Notes: generated by a model from the sequence alone, not told the origin. 64,000 bases of DNA from Paraflavitalea sp. CAU 1676 (GCF_029223285.1 NZ_JARHUJ010000004.1:558001-622000), one strand, 5' to 3'; positions 37,127 through 45,777 are shown, counted from the first letter of the stretch. Translations and numbers: made by a program.

Positions 37127-38131
37127 CTACAGTTTTAACTTAGGAGGTTTGCCGTCCTGATTACGGATATGGTTAATTTCACTGGCGATTTTTCGGGCAT
37201 GCTCCAGGGACTGGTATTCTTTATGTAAATGAACCAGCCAGCCGTTCAGGTCCTTATGTACCTGATATATGGAACTACAATCTTTGTAAAGGGAATTACT
37301 TACCGTAAGTTCCTTGGTTCGGTTCCTGCCTGCGTCGTCCTGATCGAGATAAAGGTTGACCTGCGTGTGTCGCTCCATTAGTGGCTTACTGGATTCGACA
37401 AAGGAGAGTGAGTTCAGCACCAGGTAATTACTCTCGGGATTCTGCCATACCTGATTAAGGGTCTGGTAGGAGAGAAAGCTAAAAAATCCTTCAAAAACGG
37501 CTACTTCATCTGCCTTACGGTCTAGAAAGGTCGATCCTTTAGGTGAGCTACTTCCCTTGAAATACGGGTTTCGTAATTCGTAGCCGCCCGCGTTGTTGGG
37601 AAAACCAATGGCATAATACCGGTGACCGCCCAATTCATAGATCACTTCCTTGCAATACTGTCCTGCCATATCTAGGGGAATGCTGCGCTGGCCCAAATAA
37701 CGGAGAAGCGCTGGTGCCGACAGGGGACGGGCCGAAACCACTATGATCTTCCTCTTTTCACCGGCGAGGGCGTTAGGCTGAAGGAAGGGCAGCTGAGTGG
37801 AGGATTGAATACATGTTTGGGAAAAAGCTTGGGTAGGCCGGTGAAAAGAAACAAAATGGGTAAGCTTGGCCAGCGCTTCGGAGAGACTACAAGCATGGAT
37901 AGCCATAACAAGGTCGATCACACTCCCTCCTTTACCGATTCCGTGATCGTACCATAGGTTTAACTGAAGATCAACTTTAAAAGACGGGGTCTTCTCGTTG
38001 CGGAGCGGCGACAGGTAAAAAAGACTTCTGTTATTGCTCATTTTGGGGTCAGGAAGAATACCCATAGAGGCCAGAAATCGATCTATGTGCGCTGCCTTTT
38101 TCACTTCCGCTGTTGTTAGTATCTGAGTCAT
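37127..38131 (-). CDS. Toprim-domain primase-like protein with lost zinc finger
   Basis: A 334-residue protein with the layout of a DnaG-type primase used by Bacteroidota mobile elements. The CHC2-type N-terminal domain retains NEKTPSFKV and DHGIGKGGSVIDLVM (about residues 45-76), but where the zinc ligands of 'CPFH' would be it reads SPLR (41-44), and no second Cys pair exists. The toprim domain follows with VAVFEGFFSFLS (catalytic Glu) and LYLDQDDAGRNR (the Asp pair). It would synthesise primers for the transferred strand. Loss of the zinc ligands is seen in the sequence; its effect on activity is unknown. Confidence 0.85.
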   Translation of the reverse strand: MTQILTTAEVKKAAHIDRFLASMGILPDPKMSNNRSLFYLSPLRNEKTPSFKVDLQLNLWYDHGIGKGGSVIDLVMAIHACSLSEALAKLTHFVSFHRPTQAFSQTCIQSSTQLPFLQPNALAGEKRKIIVVSARPLSAPALLRYLGQRSIPLDMAGQYCKEVIYELGGHRYYAIGFPNNAGGYELRNPYFKGSSSPKGSTFLDRKADEVAVFEGFFSFLSYQTLNQVWQNPESNYLVLNSLSFVESSKPLMERHTQVNLYLDQDDAGRNRTKELTVSNSLYKDCSSIYQVHKDLNGWLVHLHKEYQSLEHARKIASEINHIRNQDGKPPKLKL

Positions 38132-38161
38132 CGCGAGCTTTTTAGGGTTTTAAAAAGGTGT

Positions 38162-38530
38162 CTAGTGGAGATTGTTTGGCATTTGGGTATCTAGTTGGCC
38201 GGGTTTGAGCAAGGCCTGAATATCTTGCCAGAGGAAATAAACCCTTGACCTGATCTTGTAAGGTTTTAGTTTTCCGTGTTTTATCCAGTCATAGACAGTT
38301 GGCTTGGTGACCTGGAACATACTGCATACCTCCGCGATCTTGTACAAGGGTTTGTAGGACATACCCGGCGTTTGGTAAGTCGGAGTAGAAATGGCCGGAA
38401 GGGATTTTTCCAATTGCATCACTTCTTCCCGGACAATTAGCCTTACCCGTTGCCAGAATTGATCGGGTTCAAAAGGGAATAACATGGGAGTAGTTGACTG
38501 GCTGCTTTCTGTTTTTACTATTTCTTTCAT
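38162..38530 (-). CDS. Helix-turn-helix excisionase-like protein
   Basis: A 122-residue protein with a MerR/Xis-type winged helix in the C-terminal half: YKIAEVCSMFQVTKPTVYDW then IKHGKLKPYKIRSRVYFLWQ. The N-terminal half is helical and probably mediates self-association. Such proteins bend attachment-site DNA and direct the integrase toward excision, or regulate transfer genes. It lies 31 bases upstream of the primase-like gene in the same orientation. Confidence 0.8.
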   Translation of the reverse strand: MKEIVKTESSQSTTPMLFPFEPDQFWQRVRLIVREEVMQLEKSLPAISTPTYQTPGMSYKPLYKIAEVCSMFQVTKPTVYDWIKHGKLKPYKIRSRVYFLWQDIQALLKPGQLDTQMPNNLH

Positions 38531-38734
38531 GTCTTTGTGATTTAGAAAGGCAATCTACCATTTGGAGCAGGCGAAAAAAAGCTAACTATAGATAATGTAT
38601 GTCGGAATGAGTGGGTGGGAGAAATCGCTTCAGATTGTTGAATGAGATGGCAAGAAAAGTGAGCTGGGTCGGGTAGGGGCAAAAAGAACGCCATTGCATA
38701 AGTGCAATGGCGACATTAGTTTATAGAGTGAGCG

Positions 38735-39544
38735 TTATGGCTTGAATACTTTCATTTCCAGGGCTTTCAAAATTTGGGTACCCTCTGCATAGTTCTGATT
38801 TTCGAAGAATTGGAAGGCTTCCTCGAATCGGCTGCGGGTTTCTGTTGCCTTTCGGCCGCTCAGTTTCTTACCTTTCCCGCCTGCACCGGTGATTAATTCC
38901 AGATTTTGCCGGATACTAACGGGGCTAATCCCGTACAGTTGCATAAGCAATTGGGAGGTTTGGTTATCAGCCTTGAGGTCTGGTAAACCCGCTTTTTGGG
39001 CGAATATATAATATATAAGGACAACGGCTAAATTCGAAAGCTGAGCTTCCCGACATTTTTTCGCCTCTTCTACCGACTTGGATACGGCCAGTTTCAATCG
39101 TTCAATTTCCTTTTTTTGTTGGCCAATATTGAGTTGTAGCTGGGCAATCTCCTGTTGGGCCAACTCCCGTTGGTAAGTACTTGTGACGGTTTCCAGTTTG
39201 GGTAAAAAGTCGTGCATAAACCGCGGCAGGTATTGGGAAAACAACAATACTCCAAAACTGAGGACTGCTGCGATCAGTATAGCCGGGAAATGACCCAATT
39301 CAACTGTATTGCTTGTAAATAGTACAATCAACAGGGCCAGGATTAATAATAACCCGAAATGTCCCAGAACCTGGGTAAACCAGTAATGGGATATAAGCCT
39401 TACTCGAGTGGAACCCACTGCCCAATGCGGCACTTTGTTCTGTTGCTGGTGGTGAGTAGTGGCGAATAAACCGCTGATATAGCCGATTTCCAGCTGAGAT
39501 TCGAAGGTCATAAAGGACTGAGCTTTCTTCACAATTTCCTTCAT
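38735..39544 (-). CDS. Two-helix membrane protein with coiled coil
   Basis: About 269 residues from the ATG at 39544 (the open frame begins at 39637). I do not recognise a family. Two transmembrane helices lie at about residues 65-82 and 87-106 (LLLILALLIVLF and ILIAAVLSFGVLLF). A coiled coil runs over about residues 115-170 (QQEIAQLQLNIGQQKKEIER). A helical domain with a basic stretch (GAGGKGKKLSGRKATETRSR) follows. The first residues, MKEIVK, match the start of the excisionase-like protein. It is probably part of the conserved core of this element type; the function is unknown. Confidence 0.6.
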   Translation of the reverse strand: MKEIVKKAQSFMTFESQLEIGYISGLFATTHHQQQNKVPHWAVGSTRVRLISHYWFTQVLGHFGLLLILALLIVLFTSNTVELGHFPAILIAAVLSFGVLLFSQYLPRFMHDFLPKLETVTSTYQRELAQQEIAQLQLNIGQQKKEIERLKLAVSKSVEEAKKCREAQLSNLAVVLIYYIFAQKAGLPDLKADNQTSQLLMQLYGISPVSIRQNLELITGAGGKGKKLSGRKATETRSRFEEAFQFFENQNYAEGTQILKALEMKVFKP

Positions 39545-39655
39545 TTCTTTATGTTTCCTTAAATATACAGCTAAGGGAGTTAAGAAAATCACAGTCTTAT
39601 ACCAGTTTGGGGATTTAGGAAGCGGAAACCCAATCAAGAATTTTGCTGCTTAGTT

Positions 39656-39811
39656 GTGACTTTTCTCCATATTTCAATTGCAGTGTTCGGCACGTATTGG
39701 GGTATGGCAGCATCCTTAAGATACAGAGGCGATACTCCCCCCATCATGCTTATGAATGTGATCAGGGAAAGCCGTGAACTTATCCAACCCGACCTGGAAC
39801 AGGTAAGCTGA
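39656..39811 (+). CDS. Possible small membrane protein or gene remnant
   Basis: A GTG-started frame of 51 codons. It has a short hydrophobic stretch (VTFLHISIAVFGTYWGMA) followed by a charged helix ending IRESRELIQPDLEQVS. The frame stays open upstream, so it may be the tail of a decayed gene. No family is recognised and the call is weak. Confidence 0.2.
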   Translation: MTFLHISIAVFGTYWGMAASLRYRGDTPPIMLMNVIRESRELIQPDLEQVS

Positions 39812-39981
39812 GTTCGACAAGCTAAGCCAAAGGAGGGGGCATCACCGTCCTTTGCAATCGCAGCAAAGGATTGAAACGGATAGCTGCTTAGTCTTGACTT
39901 TATAATACCCTTTCGAATTGATAAATGTCAAAAAACAATTGAGTTTTAAAAAATTACTCAAATCGATTAGTACAAACATAT

Positions 39982-40068
39982 GGGTTTGTTGTTTCTATAG
40001 AAAAGAATGAGGCTCAATGGCTAACGAATTTTATTTGTATTAGCCCTGCATCTGCATGCGGGGCTTCC
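39982..40068 (+). repeat. Conserved non-coding block, copy in element 1
   Basis: About 85 bases closely similar to 60855-60944 in element 2. Both read GTTGTTTCTATA, then AATGG(c/t)TAACGA and a GCCCTGC-based hairpin. In each a very short frame starts at the ATGG (Met-Ala-Asn-Glu-Phe here, Met-Val-Asn-Glu-Phe there) and stops just before the hairpin. This resembles a leader peptide plus terminator or a small RNA. Confidence 0.5.
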
Positions 40069-40444
40069 CGTTTTGGGGGCTGAAGAGCTGAAAATCAATA
40101 ATTGCCGCATGCTCGTTAGTGAGAGTCTGAAGTATTTGGATTGCCGAAAGCGAGGATAAACTATAAAAGATAGGGAGTTGAGTGAGAAATCAAGAAAAAC
40201 CATTTTATTATTTGGGCATTAGTTAGTAAAATAGAGATATACATAGAATGAGCGCATTCGTATATAAGCAAGGGCTCGGTCTTGTAATGTGGCTGAGGTG
40301 GCGAAGCTTTGTTCTTTTTTGCGATAGCCTACCTTCAGGCTAGCCCACAATACCGATTATTGGAAGGGTGTGCCGGTAATATTAGCAGACTATTGTTTCT
40401 AGGGATGGTGGCATGTCAACATATTTTTAGAAAGAAAGAATACT

Positions 40445-41071
40445 ATGATGACCTTCAAAGAAATTGACGAAAGGATTAACCATTATGAAGATGAATTAAA
40501 GGGCTGTTATCAAGTAATTATTAGATTAGATAAAGCCACATTAATAGAAATAGACAATTCTAAAAAAGAAAGTATTAGAATTCGGAAAATGAAAATCGAA
40601 TTCTTTTGCTTCGTAACGACAAGCTACATTGATTTACTTTGTACCTATCGAAACATAAAGCGAGCGAAATCTGATTGGGAGAGGAATTTTAGTATTAAAA
40701 TCGCTTATTTGATTGCATATGAAACTATCAATACTTACCATAAGTATAAAGGCGAAATTTACAAAGCTGTATTAAAAGAGGAAAAGGACTTCTACAAGAA
40801 CTTTTTCGATATGCTCAATAGAGAACTTGCGGAATTTAAATACGATTTTGATTACGACAATCTAATGCCAAAAATTAGAAACAAATCTACAGCACATTAC
40901 GACAAAAATTTTTCCGAATATTATTTAAGTTATGGGCTAATTGAAAAATATGGTGATAAAGATATTGTTAGGAGCTTTTTATATTTCATCAACCCATTGC
41001 ACTATTTTACCAATGCATTAATGAATGACGAAATTGATGAGTTTTTGTTTCTCAATAGCTGGCTATCCTAA
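40445..41071 (+). CDS. Putative HEPN-type ribonuclease
   Basis: A 208-residue, all-helical, Lys- and Glu-rich protein. Its key feature is R145-N146-KSTA-H151, an exact R-N-x4-H motif of HEPN nucleases, which cleave RNA in many toxin and defence systems. A helix with FFCFVTTSYIDLLCTYRNIK precedes it. The second start codon (40448) would remove one residue. It stands alone, 160 bases before the winged-helix operon, at the edge of the AT-rich cargo. I do not recognise a named family; the HEPN call rests on the motif, helical pattern and context. Confidence 0.5.
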   Translation: MMTFKEIDERINHYEDELKGCYQVIIRLDKATLIEIDNSKKESIRIRKMKIEFFCFVTTSYIDLLCTYRNIKRAKSDWERNFSIKIAYLIAYETINTYHKYKGEIYKAVLKEEKDFYKNFFDMLNRELAEFKYDFDYDNLMPKIRNKSTAHYDKNFSEYYLSYGLIEKYGDKDIVRSFLYFINPLHYFTNALMNDEIDEFLFLNSWLS

Positions 41072-41230
41072 CGCAAATATACCAATGTTAAAAACTTCAG
41101 CTGGCGGCATGTATCTAACCTTTGTAAATGTATACAGAGAAAGCTGTTTAAGTGTATAAGTATTTGTATGTTAAAGCTATTGACAATGTCTGCTTGTCTA
41201 TAGAAAAAATATAAAAATAACCGTCAATTT

Positions 41231-42196
41231 ATGGCCGAGACTAATCTGCTAAAAATGAAATTCAAATTGCATCAATTAGAATTTGAATTGGAAGGTGACC
41301 AAAAGGTTGTAATTGAGCAATTTGACAATTTTAAGTCATTCATAGCTAATGACCTATTGCCAAAAATAAGTGTGCCGCCACTATCGCCTGTTAATGTGAC
41401 ACCGGAGATTGGAGCAAAACAACTAACAGAAAACGCCGGTATTGCAACTGCCGAGATTAATGATTTCCCAGCATTAAAAGAAGTTGTTCTTAGAGATCTT
41501 CCAAATTCCGAGACGGATTGGATACTCATTTACGCTTGTTACAAAACTAGCTTTGGTAAAGAGTCATTTTCGGAACAAGATATCAAAGACCAGTATGAAA
41601 AAACTGGGAGGTCAAACAAAAGCCGACTTGCTAATCTTTCAAATAATATTAAATCATTGTTGAACAAAAAGTTTATCAAAGTTCACAATGACACTCAGTA
41701 TTTAATAAAGTCAGATGGACTAGACTATGCCTACAAGATATTAGAGGGAAAGTCGACAACCAAGAGTTCTACAAAAAAATCGAAGAAGGATTCCAAAGAG
41801 GAGACGGAGTCTAAGATGCAAAGTGCAAGAAGAGACAATAGAAGTATTGTTAAGGTAAATAAGTTTTCTTTGGACAAGCAACTGAACCTTAGACCTGATC
41901 ATGTGGAAAGTTTAAAAGAGTTTGCTGCTAAATATCATATGGATTCCAGCGCTAAGCAAATTGTTGTCATTGTTTACTACCTTAAGGAAATATTGAAGCT
42001 TCCAAGAGCAAATGCAAATCATATCTACACTGCTCTAGATGAGCTCGATATTAGGATACCAAAAAGCCTCAACCAAATTATTGTCAATACAAAAGCGCGT
42101 GAAGGATGGCTAGACTACAAGGTGACAGATGATATTAATCTATCGATGCAAGGCAGAAATGCGATCAAATTCGACCTTCAACGCAAATCTAAGTAA
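41231..42196 (+). CDS. Protein with two winged-helix-like repeats
   Basis: A 321-residue protein not matching a family I know. After a beta-rich N-terminus (residues 8-50) it has two related repeats of about 75-80 residues, at roughly 95-175 and 237-318. Each starts with a hydrophobic helix (ILIYACYKTSFGKESFSEQD and VVIVYYLKEILKLPRANANH), has a middle helix with Asn/Ser (SRLANLSNNIKSLL), and ends in a wing-like strand pair before a small helix. They are joined by a Ser/Lys-rich linker (STTKSSTKKSKKDSK). The same domain occurs in the next two repeat proteins. The stop overlaps the next start by one base. A DNA- or protein-binding role is inferred. Confidence 0.6.
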   Translation: MAETNLLKMKFKLHQLEFELEGDQKVVIEQFDNFKSFIANDLLPKISVPPLSPVNVTPEIGAKQLTENAGIATAEINDFPALKEVVLRDLPNSETDWILIYACYKTSFGKESFSEQDIKDQYEKTGRSNKSRLANLSNNIKSLLNKKFIKVHNDTQYLIKSDGLDYAYKILEGKSTTKSSTKKSKKDSKEETESKMQSARRDNRSIVKVNKFSLDKQLNLRPDHVESLKEFAAKYHMDSSAKQIVVIVYYLKEILKLPRANANHIYTALDELDIRIPKSLNQIIVNTKAREGWLDYKVTDDINLSMQGRNAIKFDLQRKSK

Positions 42197-42939
42197 TGGT
42201 ACGGTTAGAAGTATTTGTTGGAAAAATTGAAAAATTCGACGAGATTTCGCCAAGTAATAGAATTGATATGTTTGCCTACTTTCTCTTAGTCGAAAACAAA
42301 ATCGACGGAATTGTCGCTAAAAATATTGCAAAATGCTTTGATGAATTGCACTTAGTCCCATACTCAAACATCTCGGCTTACCTGGCTGCAAAAGCAAAAG
42401 GTAAGGATAAAAAATTCATTAGAAAGAATGGTGGCAAATACTATCTTGAGCGTTCGTTTAAAGATGTGCTTGAGAATAAATTAGGAGTACCAGCATTGCC
42501 TGCTAAGGTTCAGTCGGATTTTTTCCCTATTGAATTGTTTGACAACACTAGAGGATATCTAATTGCTTTGGCAAATCAAACTCTGGCAAGCTTCAATAAT
42601 GGAATATATGACGGATGTTCTGTGTTAAGCCGAAAAATAGTCGAAATACTGATTATAGAATGTTTTGAAAAACATAAGTGCGAGAATTTAATTAAAAAGC
42701 CAGATGGAGCTTTTTTTTATTTAAGCGACCTTATAGGTGAATTCCTTAAGGAGCCAAAGTGGAATGTCGGACGAAATGCTAAAAATGGGTTGCCAAAAAT
42801 CAAAAAGATCGGTGATCAGTCCGCACATAATAGAAGGTACATCGCTCGGAAAAATGATTTAGAGCACATTAAAGAAGAATTGAGGGTAGTAATAGAAGAG
42901 TTAGTTCACTTAATTGACTACCCAACGTGGAAGTCGTAG
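42196..42939 (+). CDS. Winged-helix-like repeat fused to DUF4145/HEPN-like domain
   Basis: A 247-residue protein. Residues 20-98 repeat the winged-helix-like domain of the preceding gene (IDMFAYFLLVENKIDGIVAK, ending KFIRKNGGKYYL). Residues 120-245 are helical and look like a DUF4145/HEPN relative: ANQTLASFNNGIYDGCSVLS, then KIKKIGDQSAHNRRYIARK. A His is present (QSAHN), but the upstream Arg of the HEPN motif is replaced (KIGDQSAH), so RNase activity is doubtful. The start ATG overlaps the previous stop codon by one base, showing tight coupling. Confidence 0.6.
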   Translation: MVRLEVFVGKIEKFDEISPSNRIDMFAYFLLVENKIDGIVAKNIAKCFDELHLVPYSNISAYLAAKAKGKDKKFIRKNGGKYYLERSFKDVLENKLGVPALPAKVQSDFFPIELFDNTRGYLIALANQTLASFNNGIYDGCSVLSRKIVEILIIECFEKHKCENLIKKPDGAFFYLSDLIGEFLKEPKWNVGRNAKNGLPKIKKIGDQSAHNRRYIARKNDLEHIKEELRVVIEELVHLIDYPTWKS

Positions 42940-43113
42940 AATGTTTGGAGGTTACAGGAATATCGACCGGAGTTGGTCTTACGCTCAGTCTGAACACCTT
43001 ACACTACAGCTATTGAAGAAAGCAAGGAGAAGAATTTAATAATTTTTGGCCTTTTTAAATAGCTTAATTGGTTGAGGTGGACTATTTAATACGAAAAATA
43101 TATATTTTTATGT

Positions 43114-43149
43114 CTATTAAAAATAGTACATTTATTTTTCTATAAATAG
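43114..43149 (+). promoter_or_regulatory. Small inverted repeats before the wHTH-ParA-RSH operon
   Basis: CTATTAAAAATAG (43114-43126) and CTATAAATAG (43140-43149) are related inverted repeats just before the start at 43154; TACATTTA (43127-43134) between them resembles a -7 element with one mismatch. They could be an operator for one of the winged-helix proteins. Confidence 0.35.
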
Positions 43150-43153
43150 CAGT

Positions 43154-43714
43154 ATGGCAGACAATAAGACAAATGTTGAAGCTCTTACAACAATTCTATC
43201 TGTATTAAAGGATTTGGATGTTGAGGCACAGAGAAGGACAATCCAGGCGGTAATTACATTTTTAGATATTCCCTCTTTACCAAAAGCGCTGACAACAATT
43301 GATAATCAGGCTACGGAAATTTCAAAGAATGAGGTTTCTTTTTCCGAAAATAGATCGATCTCTCCCAAAAACTTCATTCGGGATAAGGCTCCAAAAACAG
43401 ATATTGAAAGGATTGCATGCTTGGCGTATTATCTTACGCACTACCGGGACACTCCCCAATTCAAAACAATTGATTTGAGTAGTTTGAACACCGAAGCAGC
43501 TCAGCCTAAACTATCAAATGCGGCTTATGCTGTAGACAACGCTACTAAGGCAGGGCTACTAGCACAAGCGCTCAAAGGAGCAAAGCAATTGAGTGCTGCT
43601 GGAGAGTATTTTGTTCAAGCGCTTCCAGATCGAGATGCCGCAAAGGCAACTCTTACAAATATGCGACCAAAGCGTCGGTCAAAGAAATCTATTACAAAAA
43701 AAAATGGTGAGTAG
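43154..43714 (+). CDS. Winged-helix-like repeat protein preceding ParA
   Basis: A 186-residue protein. An N-terminal helical segment (TNVEALTTILSVLKDLDVEA, then RRTIQAVITFLDI) precedes a Ser/Asn-rich linker and one copy of the winged-helix-like domain (about residues 78-165: DIERIACLAYYLTHYRDTPQ, ending LSAAGEYFVQAL). The basic tail is KRRSKKSITKK. Its stop overlaps the GTG start of the ParA gene by one base, so it is probably a ParA partner, like ParB- or adaptor-type proteins in position only. The family is not recognised. Confidence 0.6.
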   Translation: MADNKTNVEALTTILSVLKDLDVEAQRRTIQAVITFLDIPSLPKALTTIDNQATEISKNEVSFSENRSISPKNFIRDKAPKTDIERIACLAYYLTHYRDTPQFKTIDLSSLNTEAAQPKLSNAAYAVDNATKAGLLAQALKGAKQLSAAGEYFVQALPDRDAAKATLTNMRPKRRSKKSITKKNGE

Positions 43715-44715
43715 TGCCTAATTCTAATCTAAAGAGACATACATCAAAAAGAATTACATTATACAATCATAAGGGGGGGGTTGGTAAAACAACTTTGCTA
43801 GTAAATATCGCAGCTGCTTTGGCTGATTTAGGTAAGCGAGTTCTATTGGTGGATGCTGACCCTCAATGTAATTTAACTTCTTACCTTGTTGAAGCGGAAG
43901 TTGTGGACGGATGGTTGGACAACTCCGATGCTGAAAATGGAGCTACTATTTGGTCGGCTTTAAAACCCTTTATTGAAGGAACTGGCGACATTCAAAAGAT
44001 ACCAGTTCAAGAAAGGCGAGAAGGCGTTTTCTTGATACCCGGGGATATAAGGCTTTCTGAATTTGAGCAAGAATTGAATCAAATTTGGGTTGAATGTTTG
44101 CAGAGGAAAATCCGGGGATTTAAAGGGGCGTCGGCCATAAGCCACATTGTTAACGAAATAGCCAAGCAAAAGAAGGTTGATTATGTCTTTTATGATATAG
44201 GCCCTAATATTGGTCCCTTGAATAGGGTTGTCCTTTTAGATTGCGATTATTTTATAATCCCTGCTGCTTGTGATTTGTTTTCTGTTCGAGCATTAAAAAC
44301 TCTTGGGAAGACTTTGTTTTCTTGGATACAGGAATGGGATATAGTTTATCAATTAGCTCCAGACAATACTCTTCTTCTACCAGGGAAGCCAAACTATATT
44401 GGCTATATTTTACAAAGATTTAGGATGTATGGGGACGCTATTGCAAGTCAATTTGCTAGCTATGCGAGTAAACTAGAAAAGAGCACTTATAGCGATGTAA
44501 CCGAGGTGCTTCGAAGGATAGATAAAAATCTTGCAAAGGGTTCGTTGAGTCAAAACCGACTAGGTCAAGTAAAAGACTTTGCAAGTCTAGTCCCATATTC
44601 ACAAACTCAAGGGGTGTCATTTTTTGATGTTGAAGGCGGCAGTGTTCAACAAAAATATGAGGCCAAGAGAGAGTTTACCTCAATTGCAAATAAAATAATA
44701 ACTCTTACTGCTTAG
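43714..44715 (+). CDS. ParA/Soj family ATPase
   Basis: A 333-residue P-loop ATPase of the ParA/MinD class. The deviant Walker A is KGGVGKTT (residues 20-27) and Walker A' is VDADPQCNLT (46-55). Walker B is YDIGPNIGPLNR near residue 160, and DLFSVRALKTLG follows. The start is GTG at 43714. ParA proteins move cargo over DNA or act as ATP-driven switches. No centromere-like repeats or parB gene are visible, and the gene is wedged between a winged-helix protein and a RelA/SpoT synthetase. A regulatory or defence role is therefore more likely than partition. Confidence 0.88.
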   Translation: MPNSNLKRHTSKRITLYNHKGGVGKTTLLVNIAAALADLGKRVLLVDADPQCNLTSYLVEAEVVDGWLDNSDAENGATIWSALKPFIEGTGDIQKIPVQERREGVFLIPGDIRLSEFEQELNQIWVECLQRKIRGFKGASAISHIVNEIAKQKKVDYVFYDIGPNIGPLNRVVLLDCDYFIIPAACDLFSVRALKTLGKTLFSWIQEWDIVYQLAPDNTLLLPGKPNYIGYILQRFRMYGDAIASQFASYASKLEKSTYSDVTEVLRRIDKNLAKGSLSQNRLGQVKDFASLVPYSQTQGVSFFDVEGGSVQQKYEAKREFTSIANKIITLTA

Positions 44716-44727
44716 ATCGTTCTGCCG

Positions 44728-45498
44728 ATGGAAAGGAAAATTGGGACAAAAAGGCTCCAACTTATTGATGACCTTGTAAATCATTTTGTAATCCATAAAG
44801 GACAATTTTCGATTTTGCTTGAGAGCATCAACAGCAATATTGAACACTCGATTGCACTCAAGAAATTGATTCATTCGACGAAAGCAAGAATTAAGGATCC
44901 TGATCATCTTAGGGATAAATTGATACGTAAGGCGAAAGAAGCCGAGGCGAGTAAAACCCCATTTCATTATACTAAAGAAAACTTGTTCGCCACAATTAAT
45001 GATCTGGCTGGATTTAGGATTATTCACCTTCATACAAAGCAATTTCAAAAGATTGACGAAGAACTTAAGAAAATATTTACGGAACAGAGATGGAAAATAG
45101 TTGAAGGTCCCAATGCCAGAACCTGGGATGATGAATCGAGAAGCTATTTCACGAGTATTGGTGTTCAAATTTCTACAAATTCGAATATGTACACCAGCGT
45201 GCATTACATCATTTCCCCAAACACAAGTTCGGCTATAACTTTTGAGATTCAAGTCCGAACGTTAATGGAGGAAGTTTGGGGGGAAGTTGATCATACAATA
45301 AATTACCCACACAAATCAGAGAGCTTATCATGCCGGGAACAGATCAAAACGCTTGCGCGAGTTACGTCAAGTTGTAGCCGGCTTGTGGATTCAATATTTG
45401 CGACTGATGAATATGAGAGAAATAGAAATGTGAATATAGTCGAGCGCATACCAAGTAAAAAAACGGCAAAATCTGCTCCAAAACAAAAAAGGAAATAA
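44728..45498 (+). CDS. RelA/SpoT-type nucleotide synthetase domain protein
   Basis: A 256-residue small alarmone-synthetase-like protein without hydrolase or regulatory domains. Conserved residues are in place: D92 in INDLAGFRIIH, the stacking Tyr Y155 in MYTSVHY (the usual GYxSxH has Met for Gly), catalytic E173 in FEIQVRTLMEEVW, and H189 in EVDHTINY. It starts 12 bases after the ParA stop. Such proteins make (p)ppGpp or ppApp, or act as toxSAS toxins that pyrophosphorylate tRNA. A very basic tail (KKTAKSAPKQKRK) could bind RNA. The activity cannot be told from sequence alone. Confidence 0.85.
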   Translation: MERKIGTKRLQLIDDLVNHFVIHKGQFSILLESINSNIEHSIALKKLIHSTKARIKDPDHLRDKLIRKAKEAEASKTPFHYTKENLFATINDLAGFRIIHLHTKQFQKIDEELKKIFTEQRWKIVEGPNARTWDDESRSYFTSIGVQISTNSNMYTSVHYIISPNTSSAITFEIQVRTLMEEVWGEVDHTINYPHKSESLSCREQIKTLARVTSSCSRLVDSIFATDEYERNRNVNIVERIPSKKTAKSAPKQKRK

Positions 45499-45757
45499 CT
45501 GGGGTCCTACTTTCTTGAATTGCTGCTTAAGCCGTGATTAATAGATAACGAGGATGTGGGGGAAATTTAGAGTCGAGTTGTAATCTTAGTCACGGCGAAG
45601 GCAATCGATATATTGAAGTTTCTATAAAAGTTTAAGCTGGTCAAGGCCTAGGTATTTTTGATAACAAAAAGTGAACAACCATTTAGATTAGTTACTTTTA
45701 CATTGTCCACGTCAAGCTGCATAAAAGCAGGTAAAAGGGACCGGTTTTGGGCGTAAA

Positions 45758-45777
45758 ACTCGACCAAAAACTCGACC
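45758..45777 (+). repeat. Two ACTCGACC repeats at the right end of element 1
   Basis: ACTCGACC at 45758-45765 and 45770-45777, identical to the three copies beside the integrase of element 1. This supports 45840 as the right end of that element. Confidence 0.7.

Larger units (their letters stand above)
39545..40444. other. Boundary region between element core and cargo
   Basis: About 900 bases mostly without genes. It holds a possible 51-codon frame (39656-39811), a conserved non-coding block shared with element 2 (39982-40068) and a small hairpin (TAGCCT...AGGCTA, about 40326-40343). Composition becomes more AT-rich to the right. Confidence 0.4.

Noticed and set aside
43714-44715. ParA as part of a plasmid partition locus
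   Set aside because: No parB homologue or clustered centromere repeats are visible, and the gene is embedded between winged-helix and RelA/SpoT genes.
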